64,000 nucleotides of DNA from Plazaster borealis. Taxonomy: Eukaryota; Echinodermata; Asteroidea; Forcipulatida; Labidiasteridae. How positions within the stretch are numbered: the stretch's first letter is position 1; every line of letters starts with the position of its first letter. The translations under genes and the position numbers were made by a program. This document shows, one piece after another, positions 48,980 to 58,594 of the stretch. The DNA is taken from NCBI GenBank assembly GCA_021014325.1, contig CM037457.1, positions 9,552,538 to 9,616,537 of the forward strand. Reading direction: 5' to 3'. The notes under the pieces were generated by a model. That model searched no databases. It saw only the letters and a list, made by a program, of their open reading frames with translations, and was not told the origin of the DNA.

Positions 48980-49482
48980 TTTATTAAGTTAATGCTCTGA
49001 ACGACATTGCTAATGTCAAGAAATTAATTCTGCTTTCACTTAACCTCAAGATTCCAACTTTTAAGATAATGGACAGTTTCTGATGCTTTAAAAGGTTTGA
49101 TTGGTTTAGTCTGTGAAGTAGTTATTTGATAAGAAACTCTCAAATTAAAAATAAAACTCTTAGATTTCTTCTTGGTTCCCCCATGGTTTCAAAAATCAAG
49201 AATCCCTGATTGGACCTTGATTTTTCTTTAAATATTGGCTGAAAAGTAGTGTACCCCCCTCTCTTAATCAACCACCAAAGAAAAATATGTGTTTGATCAA
49301 ATAATGCTGGCTGCAATGTTAAGAGACAGATTTTTCATCTTCGTCCAAGTCTGTCTGTGTCAGCCTCAAAGGCCGGCGTCTCAATTCTTTTAGTCAACAC
49401 ATAGTGTCGCATTAAAAAAACAGTAGTTTCCGTCAGATGTGTCAATTGGAAAGATAGTTTTTTCTCTTCTCGTCTCTCTTCT
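48980..49482 (-). other. Probable 3' untranslated region of the RhoGAP gene
   Basis: AT-rich sequence follows the stop codon on the minus strand. The first AATAAA I see downstream is the reverse complement of tttatt at 48980-48985, which would give a 3' UTR of roughly 500 bases. I see no coding potential. The poly(A) site is a guess from that hexamer alone. Confidence 0.35.
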
Positions 49483-50554
49483 TCAAACTAATGTCTCCTG
49501 GCCTTCCTTTGCTTTCCACTTGCCTTGCCATTGATCGCCGTCTTTCTCTGGGCTGGTTGGACTTGTTGGACTTGTTGGACTTGTTGGACTTGTTGGACTT
49601 GTCGAATTTGTCGGACTGGCCGCTTTCTCCACAGGTAAATCCATATCAAAGTCTTCCTCCATGGCAGCAATTGGTACTTTGGCAATCCTTAGTTGCGGAG
49701 TCTTTGGTGTTGCACGCCGTTGTGTACAGGGAGAGATTGGACATGGCCGGGTCGGCCTGTTACCATCCGAGACACTCTGTGTCCTTCTGCCATCAACAGG
49801 CAGCCATATTTGCTCTGATGGATCATCGTTAAGCTTCCAGGGAGTTGGTAAGAGATCCGATGCATGCTTGCGTACCGTTCTAGGACTCCTCGACTGATAA
49901 GAAAGATCTAAATTCGGAGAGAGGGTTCCCCCGCCCCCTCCCTCCATGTTTGCCGGTGAGCTGAATTGTCTCTCGGGTGGGTGGCCCACAAGGGGGGAAA
50001 CCGGGCCAGATATACGGCGAGGTGAATGCGGGGAAAGTGGGGAAAACACCTGTTTCTCGTTGGAGATGCCGCGAGTTAGTCTCGTCGGTGGGGATATCGT
50101 CGAGGAAGATGAGGAGTCTGTGCCCCATTGTGAGTTCTCGTCTAGATTCTCGCTGCTGTGTCGCCCACGTTTGTTCTTGGCACCGACACTGCTGCTCCGG
50201 TCCTGCAGCGGCACTGGGGTGCTCAGTCGGTCCTCACAACCTGTCCTTGCAATTTTGGGGCTGCTCGGGATGCGGCTGTCGATGATGGGAGCAGCTCGAG
50301 GCAAAGACATTGACTTCTGTTTAGACTGCAGCATCTGTTCCCTGCTCATTTGAGCTGCTTCCTCATTGAACTCCGATGATTTATCCCGGCAGGTGTAGAG
50401 ATCATCAGGAGAGCTGTAGAGTCGTTGTTCATGTCCATGTCCATGGAGGGCATGGAATGGCATGAGGATTTCCTCTGGTGTGCATGGGGGTGAGGAGCTA
50501 TGGGAGCCCCCATCGTCAACAAAGCTGGACTCCATCTCACCCGGCTCAATACAC
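49483..50554 (-). CDS. ARHGAP6: Terminal coding exon of the RhoGAP gene: Ser/Pro-rich C-terminal tail
   Basis: Minus-strand exon with acceptor cacaccag|GTGTATTG. The frame carried over from the previous exon gives Gly-Cys-Ile-Glu-Pro-Gly-Glu and then the long open frame, which ends in TGA at 49483. About 356 residues are encoded. Visible features are a Ser/Pro-rich stretch with C-T-P-E-E-I, a short Met-Ser-Arg-Glu-Gln-Met-Leu helix, many S-P and T-P dipeptides (possible proline-directed phosphorylation sites), and a C-terminal run of Ser-Pro-Thr units before a charged end. No folded domain is recognisable. A long disordered, Ser-rich tail after the GAP domain is also what ARHGAP6 has. The Met near the start is internal and is not the initiation codon. 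The five minus-strand exons sum to 1662 bases, 553 residues plus stop. Confidence 0.9.
49556..49606 (-). repeat. 9-base coding repeat (Ser-Pro-Thr units) in the RhoGAP tail
   Basis: ttggacttg is repeated five to six times. On the coding strand it gives consecutive Ser-Pro-Thr units. An upstream diverged unit reads Ser-Pro-Thr-Asn. Confidence 0.9.
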
Positions 50555-50969
50555 CTGGTGTGGTAGGAATAGAAATGATACTGATTAAGAGTTGTTTCCC
50601 ACAGTGCGTCCTAGTAAGTATATCCTCTCTTTTTCAGAATCTGTAGAAGGGTGCACACAGTAAAATTGAAATGCACTCAAATATCAAAACTCTTTACTGA
50701 AATTGTTGCTCTGAACAGTTCAACATCTTTCAGCATGACGAAGAAAGCAAGCATTGCTTTAAAACTATGCTACATTGAAGAGCATAAGTCAAATCCATCA
50801 GCCATTATCTCTAATGCAAGGACTATTCAAGCATGGTGTTACCGAAAACTTTACTACATGAAATCAATCAACCCAGTGGTCTGTGGTTACTCAATGAAAA
50901 TGGTCTTTTAGGGGTTTTCTTGGCTATGAGAAAAGCTATTAAAGTGGCAACTTCAACAGAGTGGTTTGT

Positions 50970-51217
50970 GGCGTGTCATGGCCGAGCGGTTAAGGGCACT
51001 GGACTCGAGCTCTGGTGTTTCTGATCAGCAGAGTGTGGGTTTGAGTCCCGGACGTGGCACTTGTATCATTGAGCAAGACACTTTACCAGTATTGCTTTGT
51101 CCTTTGGATGGGTCATTAAGCTGTAGGTCCGGTGTACCAGGATTGATAGTGCACGTAAAAGAACCCAAAACACTTATCGTTGAAGAGTAGGGGTTAACCC
51201 CGGTGTTTCTGGTTCAC
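50970..51217 (+). mobile_element. tRNA-derived SINE family A
   Basis: The head gcgtgtcatggccgagcggt carries a box A-like motif, and gtgggtttgagtcccgg a box B-like motif, as in tRNA-Leu/Ser-type genes. The body follows: gagcaagacactt, ttggatgggtcattaagctg, acgtaaaagaaccc, and a cccggtgtttctggtt end. It lies in the intron before the terminal RhoGAP exon, antisense to the gene. Confidence 0.8.
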
Positions 51218-51346
51218 ATAGCAAGCACCCTTGTTTACAGGTTTCCTCAGGCTTGCTAGCTACAGTGATTAAGTTCACTTAGGAGGCATCCTGGTTTCAT
51301 TACCAGAAATATATAATAATAATAAAAATAACAGTAACTCCATATC

Positions 51347-51450
51347 CAGTAATGGATGCTAATAGTCATTGTACAAAAAGGAACCAGACTATTTGCCCTT
51401 CCAGCCTCGGTCTGGTTACATTGAATTGAGTGGGAGAAAATCAAGATGGC
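51347..51450. repeat. Inverted repeat partner of 58491-58594
   Basis: cagtaatggatgctaatagt, ttgcccttccagcctcggtc, tggttac and aaaatcaagatggc recur inverted at 58491-58594 with only a few changes. Confidence 0.85.
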
Positions 51451-51752
51451 CCACCATAATAAAGGTCTAATGGAAGCCTCCCAAGAGTTTGTCTCATCGG
51501 TGGCTCTTGTAATTATCAAAAATATTTGAACATTGGTAAAAAGGTTCAAGTCAGCTAGGTCAAGTCTCATTACTGAAAGGCTATTCAAGCATTTATAAAG
51601 TGGGTAATAATTTCAGCAACAACTGATATGGAAAAAGTCATAAGCTAATACATAATATAGCATTCTAGACGAATCTGCTCAGCAAGATTTTGTCTGTCCT
51701 CAACAACTGTGTATGCTATGCATTGAGCTCTGTGCATGACAAAGGTTCTTAC

Positions 51753-51850
51753 CCGAGTGCTACTGCCCTCTTTGTCAGAAGATAGTCCAGGGCTTCAGGA
51801 TCTGTTTCGTAGGCAATCCTCAAAACACTATCCTGGATTTCTGCAGGCAC
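51753..51850 (-). CDS. ARHGAP6: RhoGAP gene exon 4 in this window (post-GAP conserved segment)
   Basis: Minus-strand exon of 98 bases, too short to stand out as an open frame. The acceptor is cccgtgaag|GTGCCT and the donor is CTCGG|GTAAG. It encodes Val-Pro-Ala-Glu-Ile-Gln, then Glu-Thr-Asp-Pro-Glu-Ala-Leu-Asp-Tyr-Leu-Leu, ending Ala-Leu and a split Gly codon. ARHGAP6 has V-P-P-D-L-Q followed by L-L-E-T-D-P-D-V-V-D-Y-L-L-R-R directly after its RhoGAP domain, so the assignment is firm. The remaining GG joins the first G of the next exon to keep the frame. Confidence 0.9.
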
Positions 51851-52022
51851 CTTCACGGGGGAAACAGGTTTTCAAAAATTGATGATTGGTAACAACCAAA
51901 GTTAAATACAAATTATTCAAGGATTAGTAATTAGTGACTTTTGATATTTATTGGTTTCAATCTGAAAGTTCACTTGTTATAACAGGCTGCTAAACACACC
52001 ATTTATTGTGGTATTTATTGTG

Positions 52023-52178
52023 CCGTGTCGTGGCCGTGCAGTTAAGAGCACCGAACTCAAGCTCTGCTGGTGTTTCTGATTATCAGGTTAGGGTTTTAGT
52101 CCCAGTCGTGGCACTTGTGTCCTTGTGCAAGATACTTTTACCATAATTGATTTGTCCTTCGGATGGGACATTAAGGAC
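52023..52178 (+). mobile_element. SINE family A, 3'-truncated
   Basis: Starts cgtgtcgtggccgtgcagtt, with box B replaced by gggttttagtcccag. The body stops after cggatgggacattaagga. Confidence 0.75.
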
Positions 52179-52299
52179 AGAAAGAAATTTACAATTCCAA
52201 AAAGTAAACCCATGCGTCGTTTCAAGTTTAAGAAGCTAAATATAATATCACTAGGGTAAAATCTTGGCAACTTGGCTTATGCTGAAGCCAGGCTAAAGT

Positions 52300-53050
52300 A
52301 CCCAATTTCACCCAACTTTACCCTTAATGCAACTCCTGTGTCACTCATTTACAATGAGGCCAATATGTGCTCGCCCGATTGAACCCATTAAAGCACCTGG
52401 ACTAAGTACCTTCAAACTTCAATCAATTACACCTACAAACTGACTCCAGAACCCTTCGTTACTCGAACGCTACTCACTCAATTACCTCCAATATTGAGCT
52501 GTAGCCAACAACTTGCCTGTCACCTAAAAAACCCACCTTCCCCTTATTGCACCCTGAAGATGACTCCAATCCATAGAGAAAGGACCAGTCTATGCTCCAA
52601 TCCAATCCCTTTACATTGAGACAAACTTATGCTTGCCCATCAGTGAGCTGCGGGCAGATAACCTTACCTAGTACCTACACAAACAAATAATAACCTATTT
52701 ATATCCATCAGACCTTTCTAACCCCCTATGCAAATGAGGCCAGTATGTACGCGCCCAATTAAATTCATCAGTGGGTGATGGACTAGACACCTTCGCCAAG
52801 TGCCTGCAAAAACAACTATTTCAACCCTGAGGTGGCTTCAGCCTACCCCTTCACCATGAGAGAGCACAATTTCACCCATTAATGAGTTATAGCCACGCAT
52901 CTGTACCCATTAATTACAAAAACAATTCCATCAATTTAACCTTTAAAAACTCCCACACGATTTTTACCAAGAGGCCATCACTACTACGTTAAACCAATAA
53001 GATCCTAACTCCAACGAGGACACTGCAGCCTACAAGCTCAGCAACGCACG
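52300..53050 (+). repeat. Degenerate 115-130 base repeat, G-poor strand
   Basis: Motifs of the form aatgaggccaatatgtgctc, gcgcccaatt, cccattaatgagttatagcc recur near 52352, 52482, 52612, 52731, 52852 and 52966. The plus strand is strongly C/A-rich and G-poor. The units are very diverged, so boundaries are approximate. Confidence 0.45.
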
Positions 53051-53421
53051 CCCACCCAAACCCATCCGCAATAACCCATCTCAATCCAACTGCAATACTG
53101 CCTCCTTTGGTTCAACAAATACACATCACCAAATGCTACAACCATTTCCGAACACCCACAGAAACTTAGTGGTCCTTCAGCCACCCAAAATGATTACCCA
53201 TTTCCATCCTGCCAGACATATCTCCTAAAACAATAAACTACAACAACAACAACCCTTTCCAAACAACTAAAGAAACAACAGTGCCACCTTACATGATAAC
53301 ACTAAAACCTGCCCCAAATCTGATGCCCAGCGCCAATATTAGGCACTTCTCAGTAAAAGTAAAATGGCATTAAAAGTGAAGCCATGTCTTAAACGTTCTA
53401 CATGTTGAGATATTACATTAA

Positions 53422-53807
53422 ATGCAAAGTATACCTTTTGTTTTTGGAACGGTTTGATTGTTTTAATCCTATATAAATGTAGATATATACAATAAAACTA
53501 ACATGTGACAATTTTAGTTCAAAATGTGGTAGCGTTTTTGAGGTTTCGCCAAAAATCTAGAGCGGATATGTCCATGCAGGAAGAATAGTCTGTAATTTTT
53601 AATACACAATCTGAGAAACGTTTCATGAAGAAACGTTTCTCACATTTGTTTGGATCCCTTTCTCTAAAACCACATTCCTCAGGAGGGAATCATTTCTCAA
53701 AATGCTATACATTATCAACAGCTGCAGCGCTTCTTACCGAGTAAGTTTTTTATGGTTATTTTATGGTCATTAATAATTGGAATAATTACCAAAGGTATAC
53801 ACTCCCT
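53422..53807. mobile_element. TTAA-flanked MITE related to family 1, inserted in another repeat
   Basis: 386 bp between TTAA at 53418-53421 and 53808-53811. The ends are imperfect: ATGCAAAGTATACCTTTTG against CAAAGGTATACACTCCCT. The right half shares tttctcaaaatgctatac and atcaacagctg with family 1. The flanks rejoin into a repeat whose uninterrupted copy is at 4965-5165. Confidence 0.75.
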
Positions 53808-54525
53808 TTAAAGACCTTACTTAGGTGTTATTTGAAAGCTCTTATTCTCGTCTTTTTGATGAGCAAATAAATACAGTTTTGAGTCTTGACAGGAAGTGGC
53901 TGGTTTTTGGCATGAAAGTCATAAATGTCACCTCTGTTTGTTCAGCAATACATTTCCCCACACTGAACAAGCCAATCCTTACCAAAACACACAACAATAC
54001 CCACTGGACTATAGCCACATAACATCATTATCCCACTAAAACCTGTCAAAAATATCACCACCTTTTGTTGTTCAGCAATTCTTAAAGGTATCATACAGGA
54101 TTGGTAAGGATAAACTACAGTCTGAAAGCATACTGATTATGAAGTTCATACTGAAACAATTTTTTTTTCTGTGAAATATTTCCCTCTCAAATGAAGTCAA
54201 GAAAACTGTATATGAAAACCTAAACAAAAACGCAACAGCTGATTTTGGTTGTTACAACCAAAATTATGGACAATGTGTTCACATGCTGATGAACATTGTT
54301 TATGGTTTTTTTACTATTTTTCTCAAGCAACGGATTAAGCCCAAATTTACACAAATTTGTTACTTCATGTATATGGTTGATCACACAAAACATGAACACT
54401 GTCTGCCACTATTTTGTCAGCTCTCCCAGCTCTGTATAATACCTTTAACTACACCGTACAGACTCCTACAACCCGAACACCCAAAGAAACCCACTGGCCC
54501 CAAAGCCAGTACATATATGACATAC

Positions 54526-55316
54526 GGCGTGTCATGGCTGAGCGGACAAGAACATCGGACTCAAGCTCTCGTGTTTCTGATCAGCAGAGTGTGGTTCGAG
54601 TTCCAGTTGTGACACTTGTGTCCTTAAAGGCATCGTACACGTTTGGTAATTGTCAAAGACCAGTGTTCTCATTTGGTGTATCCCAACATATGCATAAAAC
54701 AACAAGCCTGTGAAAATTTGGGCTCAATTGGTCATCGAAGTTGCAAGAAAATGATGAAAGAAAAAACACCCTTGTTGTACAAATTTGTGTGCTTTCAGAT
54801 AGGAATAAAAGGCTTCTAGCTAGAAGTCTTTTATTATTTTAGTGAGAAATTACCTCTTTCTCAAAAACTACGTTACTTCAAAGGGAGTCGTTTCTCACAA
54901 TGTTTTATACTATCAACAGCTCTCTGTTGCTCGTTACCAAGTCAGTTTTTATGCTAGTATATATTTTGAGTAAATACCAAACGTGTACAATACCTTTAAG
55001 CAAGACACTTTATTGCTGCGTCCTTCGGATGGGACGTTAAGCCGTAGGTCCCGTGTGTTGTGTAATGCACGTAAAAGAACCCAGTGCACTTATTGTAAAG
55101 AGAAGGGGTTCGCCCCAGTGTTCCTGGTTTGATCAGCAGCATATTGCGCCACAGCACCTTGAAAACCATTACACGGTGCTACGTAAAGGAATAGGTCTCA
55201 TACTTTTAAACGTAGCTCCACATACCTTGCAGGAAAATTTACTGTCTGTCTGTTCAAGCGCCTTGGGTACCTTATTGGTAGATACGTGCGCTATATAAGA
55301 CTATATTATTATTATA
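54526..55316 (+). mobile_element. SINE family A, full length, split by a TTAA MITE
   Basis: The head ggcgtgtcatggctgagcgg and box B gtggttcgagttccag lead to gtgtcc, where the MITE is inserted. The body resumes as gcaagacactttattgctgc, then cggatgggacgttaagccgt, gcacgtaaaagaaccc, ggggttcgccccagtgttcc, and ends in gcgctatataagactatatt plus an ATT-rich tail. It stops about 17 bases from the donor of the exon at 55333. Confidence 0.8.
54628..54995. mobile_element. TTAA-flanked MITE family 1, intact copy inside a SINE
   Basis: 368 bp between TTAA at 54624-54627 and 54996-54999, with inverted ends AGGCATCGTACACG and CGTGTACAATACCT. The centre has the palindrome ggcttctagctagaagtc. It splits a plus-strand tRNA-derived SINE in an intron of the RhoGAP gene. 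Confidence 0.9.
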
Positions 55317-55332
55317 ACCGAAACCAACCCAC

Positions 55333-55521
55333 CTGAAATATGATATCCTTATGTTCAGCCATATCTTGCACCACACTTATCACCTCTCTGCTCTCCTCTA
55401 CCTGTTCAGACGCCTCCTGGATCGCATGTGCGTCCCTCTCCTGCCCACCTTTGGTCTTCCGCAGGATGTTTGGCCCAAACAAGATAGCCAAATTATGGGT
55501 GTCCATTTTGTTGCCTACTAC
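55333..55521 (-). CDS. ARHGAP6: RhoGAP domain exon 3 in this window (NLAILFGPN motif)
   Basis: Minus-strand exon of 189 bases (63 codons, phase 0 at both ends), with acceptor gtttaag|GTA and donor TTTCAG|GTGGGT. It begins Val-Val-Gly-Asn-Lys-Met, then NLAILFGPNILRK. This is the hallmark C-terminal RhoGAP motif whose Asn corresponds to Asn194 of p50RhoGAP. It continues through a charged linker (Lys-Gly-Gly-Gln-Glu-Arg) to the last helix, ending Ile-Ile-Phe-Gln. Joined to the previous exon it gives Asn-Glu-Val-Val-Gly-Asn-Lys-Met, matching the E-V-T-G-N-K-M of ARHGAP6. The intron to the next exon holds a SINE interrupted by a MITE and a degenerate C/A-rich repeat. Confidence 0.94.
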
Positions 55522-55729
55522 CTTAAACATGAAATTGGCATAAAAACTAGTTTGACTTTGAACATATGAAGTATATCACATAACATTACGTTGGCATAAA
55601 ATTAACATTCTCTCAATTGACTTGGGTGAGAAACTTGTGATATTCGCAGAAATTTGAATTCCATTATTTTTTTTATTTTTTTTTAAATTGGAGGATTGAT
55701 ACGATGAGTAAACGGTTGAAAAAATACAG

Positions 55730-55985
55730 AATTTTGGGTTGAACAAGGACAAATTTACTAGAGCAGGACTTGAATCTGCGACCTCCTGATTAACGTGCCA
55801 GCGCTCTACCAACTGAGCTAGCTAGCCCTTTATTTGCGGTCTCCCTATTTTGTCAACATCTTTGTTGGGGGGGTGCCAGTCATGAAGCCATTCAACCTGT
55901 CACTGCCGTATAGCCAAGGATCACATCCAAGTTTACCATACAACTTGGGAAGTGGCAGTAGAGGGATCACCTTAAGGGGATGCAG
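55730..55985 (-). mobile_element. SINE-like family C, second copy
   Basis: The minus-strand module reads gctcagttggtagagcgctg, cgttaatcaggaggtcg, ttcaagtcctgctctag, ttgttcaacccaaaat. The 5' segment (gctgcatccccttaaggtga) matches the first copy. It is intronic in the RhoGAP gene, in the same orientation as the gene. Confidence 0.65.
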
Positions 55986-56204
55986 CTTTTTCTGTTTATG
56001 AAAAAATATATGGTGTACATGTTCCTCATCAGAATAAGGCAGAAACAACAACGCAACTTTTCACAGAAAGGGTCACCTCAAGAAGAATGACACAACTTAT
56101 TTTTGAAAAATTTTTCAAAATAAGGTTGCTCACTTGGCCTCCCCACTGCGCTGCATGTAAAGAGCTAAAGCGTTTACATGGTTTCATCATATCCTTTTGT
56201 TGAC

Positions 56205-56300
56205 CCAAATCGCCATTACCAATGAAAATCTTGGGGTTGCGCCATTTTGGAAGCCAGATTCACCATGTGTTACAGTGCATGTTAGCTTGGGAGGGAGTGC
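56205..56300. repeat. Dispersed repeat also at 26560-26760
   Basis: ttgacccaaatcgccattac, ggttgcgccattttggaagc and tgttacagtgcatg are matched in order by ttgactcaaatcacgacgcc, ggttgcgccattttgggagt and tgttatactgtgtatag at 26595-26685. The TACGGC palindrome seems to be inserted in this copy. Confidence 0.5.
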
Positions 56301-56339
56301 GGTTAGAGGTGCACCATATTGTTAGGCTGTTTCAAAATG

Positions 56340-56600
56340 GGCAGTTACGGCTACGACTACGGCTGGATCGCCGCATCATCATGCATTGAAGTATAAGACA
56401 TCCTTAGCAACACCCTAGCAATAGTCGTAGCCGTAGCTGTAGCCGCCAATTCGGATACGGTCTAAGGCCGCATACGAATTGGCGACTACAGCTACGGCTG
56501 TTGCTAAGGGTGATGCTAAGGACGTCCTATTCTTCAACGCATGCTGACGCATAAATCTAGCCGTAGCCGTAGCTGTAGCTGCCAATTGACTCCCAAAATG
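56340..56600. mobile_element. Palindromic MITE rich in TACGGC units
   Basis: Two inverted halves, ttacggctacgactacggct to aattcggatacgg and its mirror, each end in runs of the hexamer tacggc/tagccg. The shared gcatcatcatgcat-like and cttagcaacacc segments pair across the centre at about 56460. Confidence 0.7.
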
Positions 56601-56736
56601 GCAGACCATGGGCAGACAGTGGCTGCAAGTGACATCAGTGCAAGGGGTAAAAAATGAAGGCAGGATGATGTTAATATCCAGCCGGAGGGTATGTCAGCCA
56701 TTCTGAAACCCTCACAGAATGGAAACCTAAACCAAC

Positions 56737-56888
56737 CTCATTTCCATCTTCATCAACAGTGTCATATGCATTAATGGACACTTTATTGAGGAAGTCCAGC
56801 AGAGCAAACAGGGTGTCACGGTTCGCTGTCGGGAGGAGGTACACAAGGAGTTGTAGCGCCCTCAACCTCTGCTCCATGTTTTCTAACC
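56737..56888 (-). CDS. ARHGAP6: RhoGAP domain exon 2 in this window
   Basis: Minus-strand exon of 152 bases with acceptor tatctaccag|GG and donor GAG|GTTGGT. The two leading bases complete the Arg codon split from the previous exon. It encodes LENMEQRLRALQLLVYLLP, then the helix with Asn-Arg-Asp-Thr-Leu and Leu-Leu-Asp-Phe-Leu, and ends Asp-Glu-Asp-Gly-Asn-Glu. RhoGAP domains have the same L-Q-x-L-x-x-L-L-P followed by N-x-x-T-L-x-x-L-x-x-F-L pattern. The K-D-G-Q-E-V loop of ARHGAP6 aligns with D-E-D-G-N-E here. The exon ends on a codon boundary. Confidence 0.93.
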
Positions 56889-57129
56889 CTGGTAGATAGA
56901 ATATGAAGAAATAGAGTGTCACCATTGATATGAAAGAAAATTGGCAACATAGTTCATTAAATTAAATTTAAACATGTCTCTAAAAAAAGTATTTATTTGC
57001 TGCTGTTAAACAAAAAATATATGCTTCAGGAATACAACATTGGAATATAACATCAAAAGTTCATACACTATCCTCACTGAGGTTAAAAGAAGGTAAACAA
57101 AAAGGTTACATTTGTTGCCAGTTGTTTAA

Positions 57130-57551
57130 AGAGGGACTCCAAGGTCAAGTTAAGTTTTGAGATGCACTCATTTTTCAATAGATGGAGTTTTTATGAAAGC
57201 TGGGGAAAAATTACAAGTCTCTAATCTCAAGTTAAAATGGTGTAAAATATCATTTAATTTGATACTCTTTCAACGCGAAATTAGAAACATTACGTTTTGA
57301 TTGAATATCATCAAAATTTAGGAATGAACCAAAAATTCCCTACACAAAAATGTATATTTTAACTGTGACATCATTGAATGTTCTCGGATTCTTACAAAAA
57401 TTGCACTTGAAGGGTATCAAACACAGTGGCAATTTACACCGTTTTAACCCGAGGTTAGAGACTTGTAATTTTCTTTTCATTCTCTCATAAGGACAACATC
57501 TATTGGAGAATGAGCAGATCACAAAACTGAATTTGACCTTGGAGCCCCTCT
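57130..57551. mobile_element. TTAA-flanked MITE family 3, intronic in the RhoGAP gene
   Basis: 422 bp with ends AGAGGGACTCCAAGGTCAAG and TGACCTTGGAGCCCCTCT between TTAA at 57126-57129 and 57552-57555. Same inner blocks as 18531-19028. Confidence 0.85.
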
Positions 57552-57950
57552 TTAAAGATGCTTACATGTACATGCATGCCTGTTCACATTGCCCGACCTT
57601 ACCAATGGCAGTGTACTGAAGGGGCCCATGTCAACTGGACCCCCTCACTTGAAAAACTCATAAATATTTTGCTTTTATGTTTTTAATAGCTAAACATTTA
57701 TTTCTTTATTGTAATACAATATTTCTGTGTGTTAAACAAAACATTACTCCAACAGCACAGAATGAATGGCCGTTTTTAAAAAAAATTGTAAAATCTACTT
57801 CAAACATTAAATCTGGCTAAAATTTCTCATTCTCCGATCCACCAAAAACCCGCTGTGTAAACATTACATGTTACAAAAGTGCTACTCCGCTAAATTGAAA
57901 ATGTGACAGTATATGTTAATCGTGATGATCATGCTCCGGGGATGACTTAC

Positions 57951-58101
57951 TGGTACAAGCAACGAACGTGGGATATAGTTCTCTCGTCAGCAGAGGCTCC
58001 GGTAAGTCACGGAAGAATTCCTTGAGCAGTGCCCCAACGTCATGGGGGTTGTTGTTCTCGTTTAGACCGATCTCTGTTCCTGCATCAAAATCTTCACGCA
58101 A
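57951..58101 (-). CDS. ARHGAP6: RhoGAP domain exon 1 in this window (after the arginine-finger segment)
   Basis: Minus-strand exon with acceptor ctgcag|TTGCGT and donor ACCA|GTAAGT, 151 bases. It opens Leu-Arg-Glu-Asp-Phe-Asp, matching the L-R-E-E-F-D that follows the arginine-finger motif in ARHGAP6, then reads [19 protein letters not shown]. The Lys and Arg of LLKEFFRD correspond to the conserved GTPase-contact residues of RhoGAP domains (Lys122 and Arg126 in p50RhoGAP). The L-P-E-P-L-L motif is typical of the fold. The expected preceding exon, with the catalytic arginine finger, is not visible between here and 64000, so it lies outside the window or is missing. Whether this protein is an active GAP, or a finger-less one like ARHGAP36, cannot be read from the window. 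The exon ends one base into a codon that the next exon completes. Confidence 0.93.
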
Positions 58102-58490
58102 CTGCAGGTATAAAAAGACAACTTATTAAGAATTGATTGTTTTCGGGTTTTGATTTGGTCTCCCTTAGCTTGAATATATCTGCTCTAGAAGGAGGGGCAA
58201 CATAGGCATAAGACATAAGTGGGGCAAGGGGGAGGGGAGGGGCAATTGCCTTCCCAAATTTGGGCAAAACATCGGGAACAATTTGGGCACAGCAAGAAGA
58301 AGAAAAAGCAAACAGAGAAAGCAAACAGGCTTTTTACCCCGTATTAGAAATTGATAATTATGTTTATATCTGTGTAAAATTTTGGCCAAATCAACCCTCT
58401 GCTCCAGTCCCCATACGCCCATGAGAGTCAATTAAGAATGTTCTCAAAGTTCAAGCATTATTGAATGCAATTGACATTTATCACGGTGCA

Positions 58491-58594
58491 GCCGTCTTGA
58501 TTTTCTCTCATTCAAATCAACGTAACCAGACCGAGGCTGGAAGGGCAAATAGTCTGGTTCCTTTTTGTACAATGACTATTAGCATCCATTACTG
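58491..58594. repeat. Inverted repeat partner of 51347-51450
   Basis: gccgtcttgattttctctca, accagaccgaggctggaagg and gactattagcatccattact are the mirror of 51347-51450. The pair brackets four RhoGAP exons. Confidence 0.85.

Noticed and set aside
49491..50353. Plus-strand frames antisense to the terminal RhoGAP exon
   Set aside because: They are shadows of the minus-strand coding sequence, including the Leu-Leu-Asp run from the Ser-Pro-Thr repeat.
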